Below are positions 56,063-64,000 of a stretch of DNA of 64,000 nucleotides, piece by piece. Source of the DNA: Sphingomonas sp. TZW2008 (lineage in GTDB: Bacteria > Pseudomonadota > Alphaproteobacteria > Sphingomonadales > Sphingomonadaceae); NCBI RefSeq assembly GCF_002117915.1, contig NZ_BDJB01000003.1:434001-498000 (forward strand), read 5' to 3'. Each line of letters begins with the position of its first letter. Position 1 is the stretch's first letter. The notes under the pieces are model-generated. The model made no database searches. It saw nothing but the letters and a program-made list of their open reading frames with translations, and was not told the origin of the DNA. A program made the translations under genes and the position numbers.

Positions 56063-57307
56063 TTAGCTCGCGCGCATCCTGGCGTGGAACAGCTTGCCCT
56101 CCTCAACCACGAAGACGATTGCCAGTACCGCGACGCCGATGCACAGGTAGCCTACTGCGAGCGGCATCGTCGTGCCGGCGTACGACTGGCCGATCGCCGA
56201 GCCGACGATGACTGCGCCGACGCTGGTGATGAAGCCCTGCACCGACGATGCGGTGCCCGCGATATGCCCGACCGGCTCCATCGCCATCGCGCCGAAATTC
56301 GAGCCGCACAGCCCGATGCACGTCATGCTCAGCGCCTGGAACACGATGTAGCTCGCCAGGCTCTCCCATCCCGCGACGATCAACGCGACGTGGACGATCG
56401 ACAGCCCGATCAGAGCGAGCACCGCGACCTGCGAGATCAGCCGTGTGCCGAGCCGCTCGACCAGCCGGCTGTTGGCGAAGGAGGCGACGCCCATCGCCGT
56501 CGCGCAGATGCCGAACAGCAGGGTGAAACGATCGCCCGCGCCGAATTCGTCGACGAAGATCTGCTGCGACAACGAGACGAAGGCGATGATCCCGCCGAAG
56601 GTGAGCGCCGCGGCGAGCGCGTAGCCGATCGAATAGCGGTTGGTCAGCGTCAACGTGTAGCTCTGCCGCAGCCGCGTCAGCGAAATCGGCACGCGCCGTT
56701 CGGCCGGCAGCGTCTCGACCAGCCGGAACGCGACCCAGGCGAGCACGAACGCCGCAAACCCGCCGAGCGCGTAGAAGATGAACCGCCACGGGCCGATCAG
56801 CAGCAGCCCCTGCCCCAGCGTCGGCGCCATGATCGGCACGATGAAGAAGATCATCTGCGCCACCGACATGGTGCGCGCCATCTGCCGCCCCGACGACCCG
56901 TCGCGCACGATCGCGACCGCAAGAACGCGGGTCGATGCGGACATCAGCCCCTGGAGCACGCGCGCGCCGAGCAGCGCCGCGAACGTCGCCGAGCTCGCCG
57001 CGAAGATGCTCGCGCCGACGAACCCGGCGAGCGTCGCGATCAGCACCGGGCGCCGCCCGAAGCGGTCGGCAAGCGGACCGTAGACGAGCTGCCCCATGCC
57101 GAAGCCGAGCATATAGGCGGTGATCACCCATTGCCGGTGATTGGCGGCGGCGATGGCGAGGTCATGGGCGATATCGGCGAGCGCCGGCAGCATCAGGTCG
57201 ACGCCGAGCGCGTTGACCGCCATCACGGCGGCGATGAAGCACACGAATTCGCGCGGGTGCATGCCGGCGCTGGCCGGGCGGGTCTCGATCGGGGAGGCGG
57301 AAGTCAT
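56063..57307 (-). CDS. Bcr/CflA-type multidrug MFS transporter
   Basis: Inner-membrane drug-proton antiporter of 414 residues with 12 helices. Key marks are FVCFIAAVMAVNALGVDLML, the MFS loop LVYGPLADRFGRRPVLI (motif A), ARVLQGLMSASTRVLAVAIV, and FIVPIMAPTLGQGLLLIGPW. It matches the Bcr/CflA subgroup. The specific substrate is unknown. ATG 57307 is chosen; the extension to 57343 is Arg-rich. Confidence 0.93.
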   Translation of the reverse strand: MTSASPIETRPASAGMHPREFVCFIAAVMAVNALGVDLMLPALADIAHDLAIAAANHRQWVITAYMLGFGMGQLVYGPLADRFGRRPVLIATLAGFVGASIFAASSATFAALLGARVLQGLMSASTRVLAVAIVRDGSSGRQMARTMSVAQMIFFIVPIMAPTLGQGLLLIGPWRFIFYALGGFAAFVLAWVAFRLVETLPAERRVPISLTRLRQSYTLTLTNRYSIGYALAAALTFGGIIAFVSLSQQIFVDEFGAGDRFTLLFGICATAMGVASFANSRLVERLGTRLISQVAVLALIGLSIVHVALIVAGWESLASYIVFQALSMTCIGLCGSNFGAMAMEPVGHIAGTASSVQGFITSVGAVIVGSAIGQSYAGTTMPLAVGYLCIGVAVLAIVFVVEEGKLFHARMRAS

Positions 57308-57374
57308 CGCGCGCCCTATCGGCGCGGGCGCCCGCCGCGACAAGCAAGCGATGCTTTAGCGCGCCGATCGCGCG

Positions 57375-58106
57375 TCAGAAATGCGCCAGATACCCGCCAT
57401 CGACCGCGAGCACCTGCCCGGTGACGTAGGACGCCGCCGGCGAGGCGAGGAACAGCACCGGCCCGGCGATCTCCGCCGGCCGCCCCCATCGCCCGAGGCT
57501 GGTACGGCGCGCGAGATGCGCGGCGACTTCCGCATCGGCGACCATCGCCTCGTTCGCGTCGGTCGCGAAATAGCCCGGCGCGACCGCGTTGACGGTGATG
57601 CCGCGCGGGCCGAGCTCCGCCGCCAGCGCGCGCGTCATTGCGTCAAGCGCGCCCTTCGACGCGGTATAGGCGGCGTCGCCGCCGCGCGCGATCTGCCCCG
57701 CGATCGAACTGACGTTGATGATCCGCCCGCCGGCCGGCATCCGCGCCGCGACCAGCCGACATAGGTCGAACGGCGCGACGAGGTTCACCTCGATCATCGC
57801 GCGCACCGCGTCGCGATCGAGCGCGTCGATCGTACGACGGTCGCGTCGCCCGGCGTTGTTGACGAGAATGTCGATCGGCGGCAGTCGCGCGATCAGCGCC
57901 GCCACGGCGGTGGCGTCGCCCAGATCGATCGCGGCGATCTCCGCCCGCCCGCCCGCCGCGCCGATCTGCGCCGCCACGTCCTTCAGCACCGCCGCGCGTC
58001 GGCCGACCAGCACGACGTGCGCGCCCGCCCCGGCCAGCCCATGCGCGATCTCGCGGCCGAGCCCGCCGCCCGCCCCCGTCACGATCGCTCTCTTGCCGTC
58101 CAGCAT
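57375..58106 (-). CDS. Short-chain dehydrogenase/reductase, FabG/gluconate-dehydrogenase-like
   Basis: Classical SDR of 243 residues. The NAD(P) site is VTGAGGGLGREIAHGLAGAG, the NNAG motif lies in ILVNNAGRRDRRT, the catalytic Ser in INVSSIAGQIA, and Tyr/Lys in AAYTASKGALDAM. The VNAVAPGYFATD and GQVLAVDGGYLAHF ends are common in gluconate 5-dehydrogenase-like enzymes. The substrate is not assigned. ATG 58106 is the start; the much longer in-frame reading region upstream lies antisense to the TonB receptor gene. Confidence 0.92.
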   Translation of the reverse strand: MLDGKRAIVTGAGGGLGREIAHGLAGAGAHVVLVGRRAAVLKDVAAQIGAAGGRAEIAAIDLGDATAVAALIARLPPIDILVNNAGRRDRRTIDALDRDAVRAMIEVNLVAPFDLCRLVAARMPAGGRIINVSSIAGQIARGGDAAYTASKGALDAMTRALAAELGPRGITVNAVAPGYFATDANEAMVADAEVAAHLARRTSLGRWGRPAEIAGPVLFLASPAASYVTGQVLAVDGGYLAHF

Positions 58107-58235
58107 CGTTCTGTCCCCGAAGATCGCCGGACCTAGTCGGCTAGCGGCATCGTCGGCAACCGCAGCATGCCCGCGCTTCCAAGCTGAACGCCGCGTTCGC
58201 GCCCGGTTCATCGCGGCGGACGTTATGACCGCCCG

Positions 58236-60668
58236 ATGACCCAGATTTGGCCGTTCCTCCTCCTCGCCGCTCCTGCCGCACAGCAAGCGCCGCCCGCTGC
58301 GCCGCCTAGCGAGACCCCCGCGGCGCCCGCCGACAGCCCGGTCGACGAGATCGCGGACGAGGAAACCGACGGCGAGGATATCGTCGTCACCGGCAGCCGC
58401 ACGCCGCGCGGCTCGGTCGTCGGCGACATCAAGCCCGAGGTGACACTCAACGCGCGCGACATCCGCGCCTATGGCGCGAGCAACATCGGCGAGCTGCTGC
58501 AGGAATTGAGCCCGCTGACCGGCAGCATCCAGGGCCGCGGCGAGGGCCAGCCCGTCGTTCTCCTCTCCGGCCGGCGGATCAGCGGCTTTCGCGAGGTGCG
58601 CGATCTGCCGCCCGAGGCGATCGCCCGCGTCGAGATCCTGCCCGAGGAGGTCGCGCTCAAATACGGCTACCGCCCCGATCAGAAGGTGGTGAACATCGTC
58701 CTGCGCCGCCGCTTCAACGCGATCACCGCGGAGGCGCAGACGACGCTCGCCACGGACGGTGGGCGGCAGGTGCACGAGGCCGACGTCAACTACCTGCGAC
58801 TCGGCAGCAACAGCCGCTTCAGCATCGACGGCGAATATACCCGCAGCAATCCGTTGTTCGAGACGCAACGCGCCTTTCCCGGCGCCGATCCCGATCGTAC
58901 CCTGCTCGCCGCGAGCGACGCGGCGAAGCTCGATGCGACGTACAACCGGACGATCTTCGGCAACATTTCCGCGACGCTCAGCGGCGGGCTGGAGGGACAG
59001 AACAGCCTTGCCGCGCTCGGCCGGTCGAGCGACGGCACGCGCCGGCTGCTGCGCGACAATCGTACGCGCACCGGCACGCTCAACTATGCGCTGAACGGCG
59101 ATCTCGCGCAGTGGCGCTGGACGCTGAACGGTGGCTACACCCGCGACTGGTCGACGACGCTGACCGATCGCGACGCGGCGGTCGGCACCACGCGCGATCG
59201 CGCTCGGTCGGTCGCCGAGACGATCACCAATGAGGCGACGATCAACGGCCGCCTGTTCGATCTTCCCGCCGGCGCGGTGACGACGACGCTGAAGGCGGGC
59301 GTCACGCTGCGCGACATCACCGGCGAATCGGTTCGCGCCGGCGTGTTGCGCCCCGTCGACCTGTCGCGTGATCAGGGCAGCGGGCAGGCGAATATCGACG
59401 TGCCGATATTGCGCAACAGCCCGGTGGGGGCGCTGTCGGCGACGATCAACGGCGGGATCGACCAGCTGTCGGATTTCGGCACGCTCGGCACCTTCGGCTA
59501 CGGTTTCAACTGGCGGCCGAGCGCCGCGATCCGGCTGATCGGCTCCGTCACGCACGAGCAGGGCGCGCCCTCGATCCAGCAGCTCGGCAACCCGCAGATC
59601 GCGACCCCCAACGTGCGCGTGCTCGATCTGACAACCGGCCAGACGGTCGATGTAACGGTGGTGGAAGGCGGCAATCCTGCGCTGCGCGCCGATCGCCGCC
59701 GCGTGCTGAAGCTTGGCCTAACCGCCAAGCCGATCGCCGACACCGATCTGACGCTGATTGCCAATTATACCGACAGCCGGATTACCGATCCGATCGCGAG
59801 CTTCCCCACCGCCTCGCCCGAGATCGAGGCGGCATTCCGCAACCGCTTCATTCGCGATGACGCGGGCACGCTGATCCAGATCGACAATCGCGCGGTAAAT
59901 TTCACCAGCAGTCGCCAGCGCCAGATCCGCTGGGGCGTCAATTGGTCCGAAACGCTCGAGGCCCCGCCGCCGACCGGCCCCGACGGCCAGCCGCTCACGC
60001 CCGAGCAGATCGAGGAGCGCCGCGCCGCCTTCCGCGAGGCCCGCCGCGCTGGGAACGCGCCGGGTGCGAGCGCGAGCGGCGTGCGCGAGCCGGGCGCCGG
60101 CCGTGGCTTCGGGCGGGGCGGTTTCGGTGGCGGCGGGTTTGGAGCGGGCGGCTTTGGCGGGCGCGGCGCGCGGCAGGGTCGGATCCAGCTCAGCGCCTTT
60201 CATACCTGGCGGCTGGAGGACACGATCCTCGTCCGCCCGGGCGTACCCGAACTCGATCTGCTCGGCGGATCGGCGATCGGGTCACGCGGCGGGCGGCCGC
60301 GACACGAGATCGAATTTAACGCCGGCTACAACCGCAACGGCCTCGGCGTGCGGCTTAGCGGCAACTGGGTCAGCGGCACGACGCTCAACGCCGATCCATC
60401 GGGCGCGCCCTCGCCGCAGGATCTGGCGTTCGGCTCGCTGTTCACCAGCAACCTGCGCGTCTTCGCCGATCTCGGTCAGCAGAGGACGCTGGTAGAGAAG
60501 GCGCCGTTCTTCCGCGGCGCGCGCGTAACGCTGTCGGTCAACAATCTGTTCAACCAGCGGCTCGACGTACGCGACACGCTGGGCGTCACGCCGATCGGCT
60601 ACAATCCCTCGCTGCTCGATCCGCTCGGGCGTTCGGTGCGGCTCAGCTTCCGCAAGCTGTTCTTCTAG
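58236..60668 (+). CDS. TonB-dependent receptor with a glycine-rich insert
   Basis: Outer-membrane receptor-like protein of 810 residues. A signal peptide (MTQIWPFLLLAAPAAQQAPP) and Pro/Ala linker precede EDIVVTGSRTPRGS and plug motifs SNIGELLQELSPLTGSI, PVVLLSGRRISGFREVRDLP and PEEVALKYGYRPDQKVVNIV. The barrel is interrupted at about residues 619-648 by a low-complexity stretch (RGFGRGGFGGGGFGAGGFGG). It ends in LSFRKLFF. The AxxxYGYRPDQK plug is typical of a sphingomonad-specific branch. Substrate unknown; the convergent GH130 gene hints at a glycan. Confidence 0.92.
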   Translation: MTQIWPFLLLAAPAAQQAPPAAPPSETPAAPADSPVDEIADEETDGEDIVVTGSRTPRGSVVGDIKPEVTLNARDIRAYGASNIGELLQELSPLTGSIQGRGEGQPVVLLSGRRISGFREVRDLPPEAIARVEILPEEVALKYGYRPDQKVVNIVLRRRFNAITAEAQTTLATDGGRQVHEADVNYLRLGSNSRFSIDGEYTRSNPLFETQRAFPGADPDRTLLAASDAAKLDATYNRTIFGNISATLSGGLEGQNSLAALGRSSDGTRRLLRDNRTRTGTLNYALNGDLAQWRWTLNGGYTRDWSTTLTDRDAAVGTTRDRARSVAETITNEATINGRLFDLPAGAVTTTLKAGVTLRDITGESVRAGVLRPVDLSRDQGSGQANIDVPILRNSPVGALSATINGGIDQLSDFGTLGTFGYGFNWRPSAAIRLIGSVTHEQGAPSIQQLGNPQIATPNVRVLDLTTGQTVDVTVVEGGNPALRADRRRVLKLGLTAKPIADTDLTLIANYTDSRITDPIASFPTASPEIEAAFRNRFIRDDAGTLIQIDNRAVNFTSSRQRQIRWGVNWSETLEAPPPTGPDGQPLTPEQIEERRAAFREARRAGNAPGASASGVREPGAGRGFGRGGFGGGGFGAGGFGGRGARQGRIQLSAFHTWRLEDTILVRPGVPELDLLGGSAIGSRGGRPRHEIEFNAGYNRNGLGVRLSGNWVSGTTLNADPSGAPSPQDLAFGSLFTSNLRVFADLGQQRTLVEKAPFFRGARVTLSVNNLFNQRLDVRDTLGVTPIGYNPSLLDPLGRSVRLSFRKLFF

Positions 60669-60681
60669 GGGCACGGCGACA

Positions 60682-61968
60682 TCATGCGGGCACCATGACG
60701 CTCAGGATATCGTCGACGCTCGCCACCGCGAACGCGCTATATTCATCGCCGATCGCATAGGGCAGCAGGATGCGCCGCCCGTGCAGCAGACCGCCGCAGC
60801 TGTAGGTGACATTGGGCACGTAGCCGCCGCGCTGCTCCGCACTGGGGAACAGCAGCGGCGAGGGCGTGCGCTTCAGCACCTGCGCCGGATCGTCCTTGTC
60901 GAGCAGGCACGCGCCGATGCAATAGCCGCGCACCATGCCCACGCCATGGGTGAACACCAGCCAGCCCTCGTCAATCTCGATCGGCGAGCCGCAATTGCCC
61001 AGCTGGACGAACTCCCACGGATATTTGGGCGCCATGATCCGCTCGCCGGCGTCCCATTCGTGCAGCGAGTCTGACCGCAGTAGCCAGATATGCTCGTTGT
61101 CCTGCCGGCCGAGCATCACGAACTTGCCGTCGATCCGTCGCGGGAACAGCGCCATGCCCTTGTAACCCGTCATCGTGCCGCCGAGCTTGCGCATCTCGAA
61201 GGTGCGCAGGTCGACGCCGCGCAGCATCTCCTGCCGCGCGTTCTGCCCGTCGAACGCGGTATAGGTGCCGATGACGCTCTCGGTGCCGTCGTCGTCGGTG
61301 AAGTTGACCAGCCGCAGGTCCTCCACCCCCGACCGCTGGCTCGGCAGCACCGGGAAGATCACCGTCTCCGACGCTTCGCTGCTGTCGTCGCACAGCAGCC
61401 GCACCCAGCCGTCGTCCTCCTTCACGATCCGCGGCGGCACGCCGTGCTCGCTCGCCGGATCGATGACGACGCCCATGTCGCCGTCCCACATGCCGGTGCG
61501 GAACGTCACCGACGACACGTGCCCCTCGCCGATGCCGCGCAGCGACAGCAGGAACGGCATCTTGCCATCGTCGAGATCGCTGTCGGGCATGCGCACCATG
61601 CTGGGGTTGAACAGGGCCGCCGATTCGAAGGCATATTCCTGGCTGTAATAGGCGCCGATCAGATAGCGATCGCACTCGTCAAGATCGTCCGCGATGCCGA
61701 GCTCGTCTCGCAGCGCGTCGAACCGCGCGAGGAAGGTTGCCGCCGCATTGGGGTGGCGCTCGTCCATCGGCGCAGCGATCAGATCGCGCATACGGTGGCG
61801 CATCTCGGGCTCCAGCGCCAGCACACGCTCGGCCACCTGTTTCATGCGCGTCGGCCGCCCGTCGGCGAAGGCGGCGGGATATTCGAAGCTGAACGGCCGG
61901 ATCACGGTGCGAGACGGATCGGGTTTGAGCTCGATCGGCAATTTGCTGAAGACTTCGGCAGCGTTCAT
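60682..61968 (-). CDS. Glycoside hydrolase family 130 protein
   Basis: Five-bladed beta-propeller enzyme of 428 residues, probably a phosphorylase of beta-mannosides. Marks are VIRPFSFEYPAAFADGRPTR, YYSQEYAFESAALFNPSMVR, GIGEGHVSSVTFRTG, GYKGMALFPRRIDGKFVMLG and VPNVTYSCGGLLHGRRILLP. GH130 enzymes release mannose-1-phosphate from beta-mannosyl disaccharides or beta-mannans. The N-terminal extension of about 100 residues is seen in part of the family. It is convergent with the TonB receptor gene and divergent from the KaiC-like gene. Confidence 0.9.
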   Translation of the reverse strand: MNAAEVFSKLPIELKPDPSRTVIRPFSFEYPAAFADGRPTRMKQVAERVLALEPEMRHRMRDLIAAPMDERHPNAAATFLARFDALRDELGIADDLDECDRYLIGAYYSQEYAFESAALFNPSMVRMPDSDLDDGKMPFLLSLRGIGEGHVSSVTFRTGMWDGDMGVVIDPASEHGVPPRIVKEDDGWVRLLCDDSSEASETVIFPVLPSQRSGVEDLRLVNFTDDDGTESVIGTYTAFDGQNARQEMLRGVDLRTFEMRKLGGTMTGYKGMALFPRRIDGKFVMLGRQDNEHIWLLRSDSLHEWDAGERIMAPKYPWEFVQLGNCGSPIEIDEGWLVFTHGVGMVRGYCIGACLLDKDDPAQVLKRTPSPLLFPSAEQRGGYVPNVTYSCGGLLHGRRILLPYAIGDEYSAFAVASVDDILSVMVPA

Positions 61969-62162
61969 CGGCGGGCGTCCTGAGCTATGTTGGTCGCAAG
62001 GATCGCAGAACGACCGCCGGCGCCTGTAGGTCCGCCGGGCAACGAAGCCTTACACCGCCGCGCGCCGCGCCGGGGATCGGGGCGTAACATTGTTAGCGGC
62101 CCGCACAACGCCATGCTACGAATGGAGAAAGTGGTCGCCAGCCTGGCGGTCGGGAGTGATCG

Positions 62163-63647
62163 ATGACTGGCCGTTCTGATCAGGCGATGACGAAGATCGC
62201 GGGGCTGGACGACGTTCTCGCCGGCGGGTTCGAGCGCGGCCGCGTCTTCCTGCTCGAAGGAACGCCGGGTGCGGGCAAAACGACGATTGCGCTCCAGTTC
62301 CTGCTCGCCGGCGCCGCGGCGGACGAGCGCTGCCTCTACATCACCCTCTCCGAAACCACCGACGAACTGCATGCCACCGCGCGCGCGCACGGCTGGTCGC
62401 TGGAAGGCGTCGAGGTATACGAACTGGTGCCGCCGGAGAGCCTGCTCGACGACGATCAGCAGCAGAGCCTGCTCTATTCCTCCGATCTCGAGCTCGGTGA
62501 GACGACGCGTCGCATCTTCGAGGCGTATGAACGGGTGAAACCCGATCGGGTGGTGATCGACAGCCTGTCCGAGATCCGGCTCCTCGCGCAAAGCTCGCTG
62601 CGCTACCGCCGTCAGATCCTGGCGATGAAGCATTATTTCGCTCGCCAGCGCACAACCGTGCTGATGCTCGATGATCTGACGAGCGATGCCAACGACAAGA
62701 CGGTCCACTCGGTCGCGCACGGCGTCGTCCGGCTCGAGGAGACGACCCCTGAATACGGTGCTGCGCGCCGCCGAATGCGCGTCGTGAAGTATCGCGGCCG
62801 GCGCTACCGCGGCGGCTACCACGATTTCGCCATCCTGACGGGAGGCATCCGCGTCTTCCCGCGGCTCGTCTCGGCCGAGCACAAGGGCGACATCTCGCGC
62901 GCGATCGTATCCACCGGATCGCGTGAGTTCGACGGGCTGCTGGGCGGCGGGATCGATCGCGGGTCGGGCGTCCTGCTGCTCGGCCCCGCGGGATCGGGCA
63001 AGACGATCATCGCGCTGTCGCTGATCGCGCAGGCGGTGGCGCGCGGCGAGCGCGCGGCGATGTTCGTCTTCGACGAGGAGATCGGGCTGATGATCGCGCG
63101 CGCGCTGACCCTCGGCATCGATCTCAAAAAAATGATCGATGCGGGCGCGCTGCTGCTCGAACAGGTCGACGCGGCCGAACTGACCCCGGGAGAGTTCACT
63201 GATCGCGTGCGCGAGAGCGTGCAGACGGTGAAGGCGGAAACGGTCGTAATCGACAGCCTCAACGGCTATCGCGCGGCGATGCCCGGCGAGGAAGCGCTGG
63301 TGCTGCACATCCACGAGCTGCTTCAATATCTCAACCGGCGCGGTGCCACGACCTTCCTCACCGTCGCGCAGCATGGGCTGGTCGGCGACATGAACACACC
63401 CGTCGACGTGACGTACCTCGCCGATACGGTGATCTTGCTGCGCTACTTCGAGGCGATGGGCCACGTACGCCGCGCCGTTTCCGTGTTGAAGAAGCGCATG
63501 GGCGCGCACGAGAACACGATCCGGGAATATCAGATCGGTAGCCGCGGAGTGACGTTCGGTGATCCGCTCGATCGCTTCCAGGGCGTGCTGCGGGGCAGCC
63601 CTACCCCGGTCGGCGATCAGGTTTTGATGGATCCGTCGAAGGCATGA
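62163..63647 (+). CDS. KaiC-like double-RecA ATPase
   Basis: Soluble protein of 494 residues with two RecA/KaiC domains. Domain 1 has Walker A GTPGAGKTT at 33-41 and Walker B-like VVIDSL. Domain 2 has Walker A GPAGSGKTI at about 274-282, FVFDEEIGLMIARA, and VVIDSLNGYRAAMPGEEALV. The family is KaiC (circadian ATPase), and many non-cyanobacterial members work with a histidine kinase. No kaiA or kaiB is in the window. The GGGAG site is 8 bases upstream. The stop overlaps the next gene (ATGA), so they are coupled. Confidence 0.92.
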   Translation: MTGRSDQAMTKIAGLDDVLAGGFERGRVFLLEGTPGAGKTTIALQFLLAGAAADERCLYITLSETTDELHATARAHGWSLEGVEVYELVPPESLLDDDQQQSLLYSSDLELGETTRRIFEAYERVKPDRVVIDSLSEIRLLAQSSLRYRRQILAMKHYFARQRTTVLMLDDLTSDANDKTVHSVAHGVVRLEETTPEYGAARRRMRVVKYRGRRYRGGYHDFAILTGGIRVFPRLVSAEHKGDISRAIVSTGSREFDGLLGGGIDRGSGVLLLGPAGSGKTIIALSLIAQAVARGERAAMFVFDEEIGLMIARALTLGIDLKKMIDAGALLLEQVDAAELTPGEFTDRVRESVQTVKAETVVIDSLNGYRAAMPGEEALVLHIHELLQYLNRRGATTFLTVAQHGLVGDMNTPVDVTYLADTVILLRYFEAMGHVRRAVSVLKKRMGAHENTIREYQIGSRGVTFGDPLDRFQGVLRGSPTPVGDQVLMDPSKA

Positions 63648-64000
63648 AGCGCACCACCGTCTCCGAACGCGCGCTGGTGCTGGCACCGCGCGGGCGGGAC
63701 GCGGCGGTGGCGACCGCCATGCTGCGTGAGGCGCAGATCACCGCGACAGTGTGCCACAACCTTCCCGCGCTGATCGCCGCGCTCAACGCCGGCGCGGCCT
63801 TTGTCGTCGTGACCGAGGAAGCAATCGCCAGCGCCGATCTCGGGCCGCTCGCCGCCTGGCTCGGCGACCAGGAGGAATGGTCGGACCTGCCCTTCGTCCT
63901 GCTGACGCGGCGCGGCGGCGGGCTGGAGCGCAATCCGGCCGCCGCGCGCTACCTCGAGCTGCTCGGCAACGTCACCTTCCTCGAACGGCCGTTTCATCCG
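63644..64000 (+). CDS. Signalling protein with N-terminal receiver-like domain, partial
   Basis: Starts at ATG 63644, overlapping the KaiC-like stop by 4 bases, and runs off the right edge after about 119 residues. The visible part (MKRTTVSERALVLAPRGRDA, AATAMLREAQITATVCHNLP, LPFVLLTRRGG) resembles a degenerate receiver domain that lacks the usual acidic pocket and has Glu-Glu in place of the phospho-acceptor region (VVTEEAIASADL). In this genomic position a histidine kinase is usual, but the kinase part is not in the window. Confidence 0.75.
   Translation, partial: MKRTTVSERALVLAPRGRDAAVATAMLREAQITATVCHNLPALIAALNAGAAFVVVTEEAIASADLGPLAAWLGDQEEWSDLPFVLLTRRGGGLERNPAAARYLELLGNVTFLERPFHP

Noticed and set aside
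55427-57424. Long rightward reading frame of 665 codons
   Set aside because: Antisense to the siderophore receptor and the MFS gene; low-complexity Arg/Asp/His content.
61965-63686. Leftward reading frame of 573 codons
   Set aside because: Antisense to the KaiC-like gene, whose two Walker A motifs are unmistakable.

Overview
The window reads as ordinary chromosomal DNA of a high-GC alphaproteobacterium, most likely Sphingomonas or a close sphingomonad. The signs are four large TonB-dependent receptors (one cut by the left edge), an XrtA/PEP-CTERM-type exopolysaccharide control module (sugar transferase, PrsK, PrsR, TPR protein), many ATGA/GTGA start-stop overlaps, and very GC-rich third codon positions. 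I see no rRNA, tRNA, CRISPR array, intact insertion sequence or prophage module. Nearly all the DNA is coding. The only stretch over 300 bases without a gene is 48051-48437.

Layout. 1-2.3 kb: a TonB receptor running off the left edge. 2.5-5.1 kb: an ABC-F (Uup-like) ATPase convergent with a DUF815 AAA+ ATPase. 5.1-12.1 kb: a leftward tightly coupled unit of TIGR03013-type sugar transferase, PrsK, PrsR and TPR protein, divergent from a mannose-1-phosphate guanylyltransferase. 13.4-16.1 kb: a PepSY-like secreted protein, an OmpR-type regulator and its PhoQ-like kinase. 16.1-21.7 kb: LLM oxidoreductase, HAD phosphatase plus dapD, two glycine-zipper proteins (the second frameshifted), OsmC, MobA and NnrU.

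21.8-26.7 kb is a leftward acyl-CoA group (acyl-CoA ligase, acyl-CoA dehydrogenase, CitE-like lyase) with galE. 26.7-34.8 kb holds msrA, a Sua5-type tRNA-modification enzyme, a second acyl-CoA dehydrogenase coupled to arylamine N-acetyltransferase, a GntR regulator with a nitroreductase, a POT peptide transporter, an RluE-like pseudouridine synthase and a small RNase H-like protein. 34.8-38 kb is a run of small poorly characterised genes: a winged-helix protein, a 59-residue protein, a RadC-like protein, membrane proteins, a LuxR-HTH protein with a membrane anchor, and a DUF188 protein.

38-46 kb: a second TonB receptor, an AI-2E family transporter divergent from selO, an Hsp70-like protein, and the peroxide-sensing pair ohr-ohrR with a clear inverted-repeat operator. 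46-53.5 kb: TspO, an alpha/beta hydrolase, a broken uracil-DNA-glycosylase-like gene, a DUF885 metallopeptidase, a LOV-domain hybrid histidine kinase and a Sel1-repeat protein. 53.5-64 kb: a siderophore-type TonB receptor behind a Fur-like site, a Bcr/CflA transporter, a short-chain dehydrogenase, a TonB receptor with a glycine-rich insert, a GH130 enzyme, and a double-domain KaiC-like ATPase coupled to a receiver-like protein that is cut by the right edge.

The strongest leads are two genes that look recently broken (the glycine-zipper gene near 20.2 kb and the uracil-DNA-glycosylase-like gene near 48.6 kb), a 31-base element shared by the leaders of two glycine-zipper genes, the LOV photoreceptor kinase and the KaiC-like signalling unit. 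I did not find a clearly new multi-gene system.
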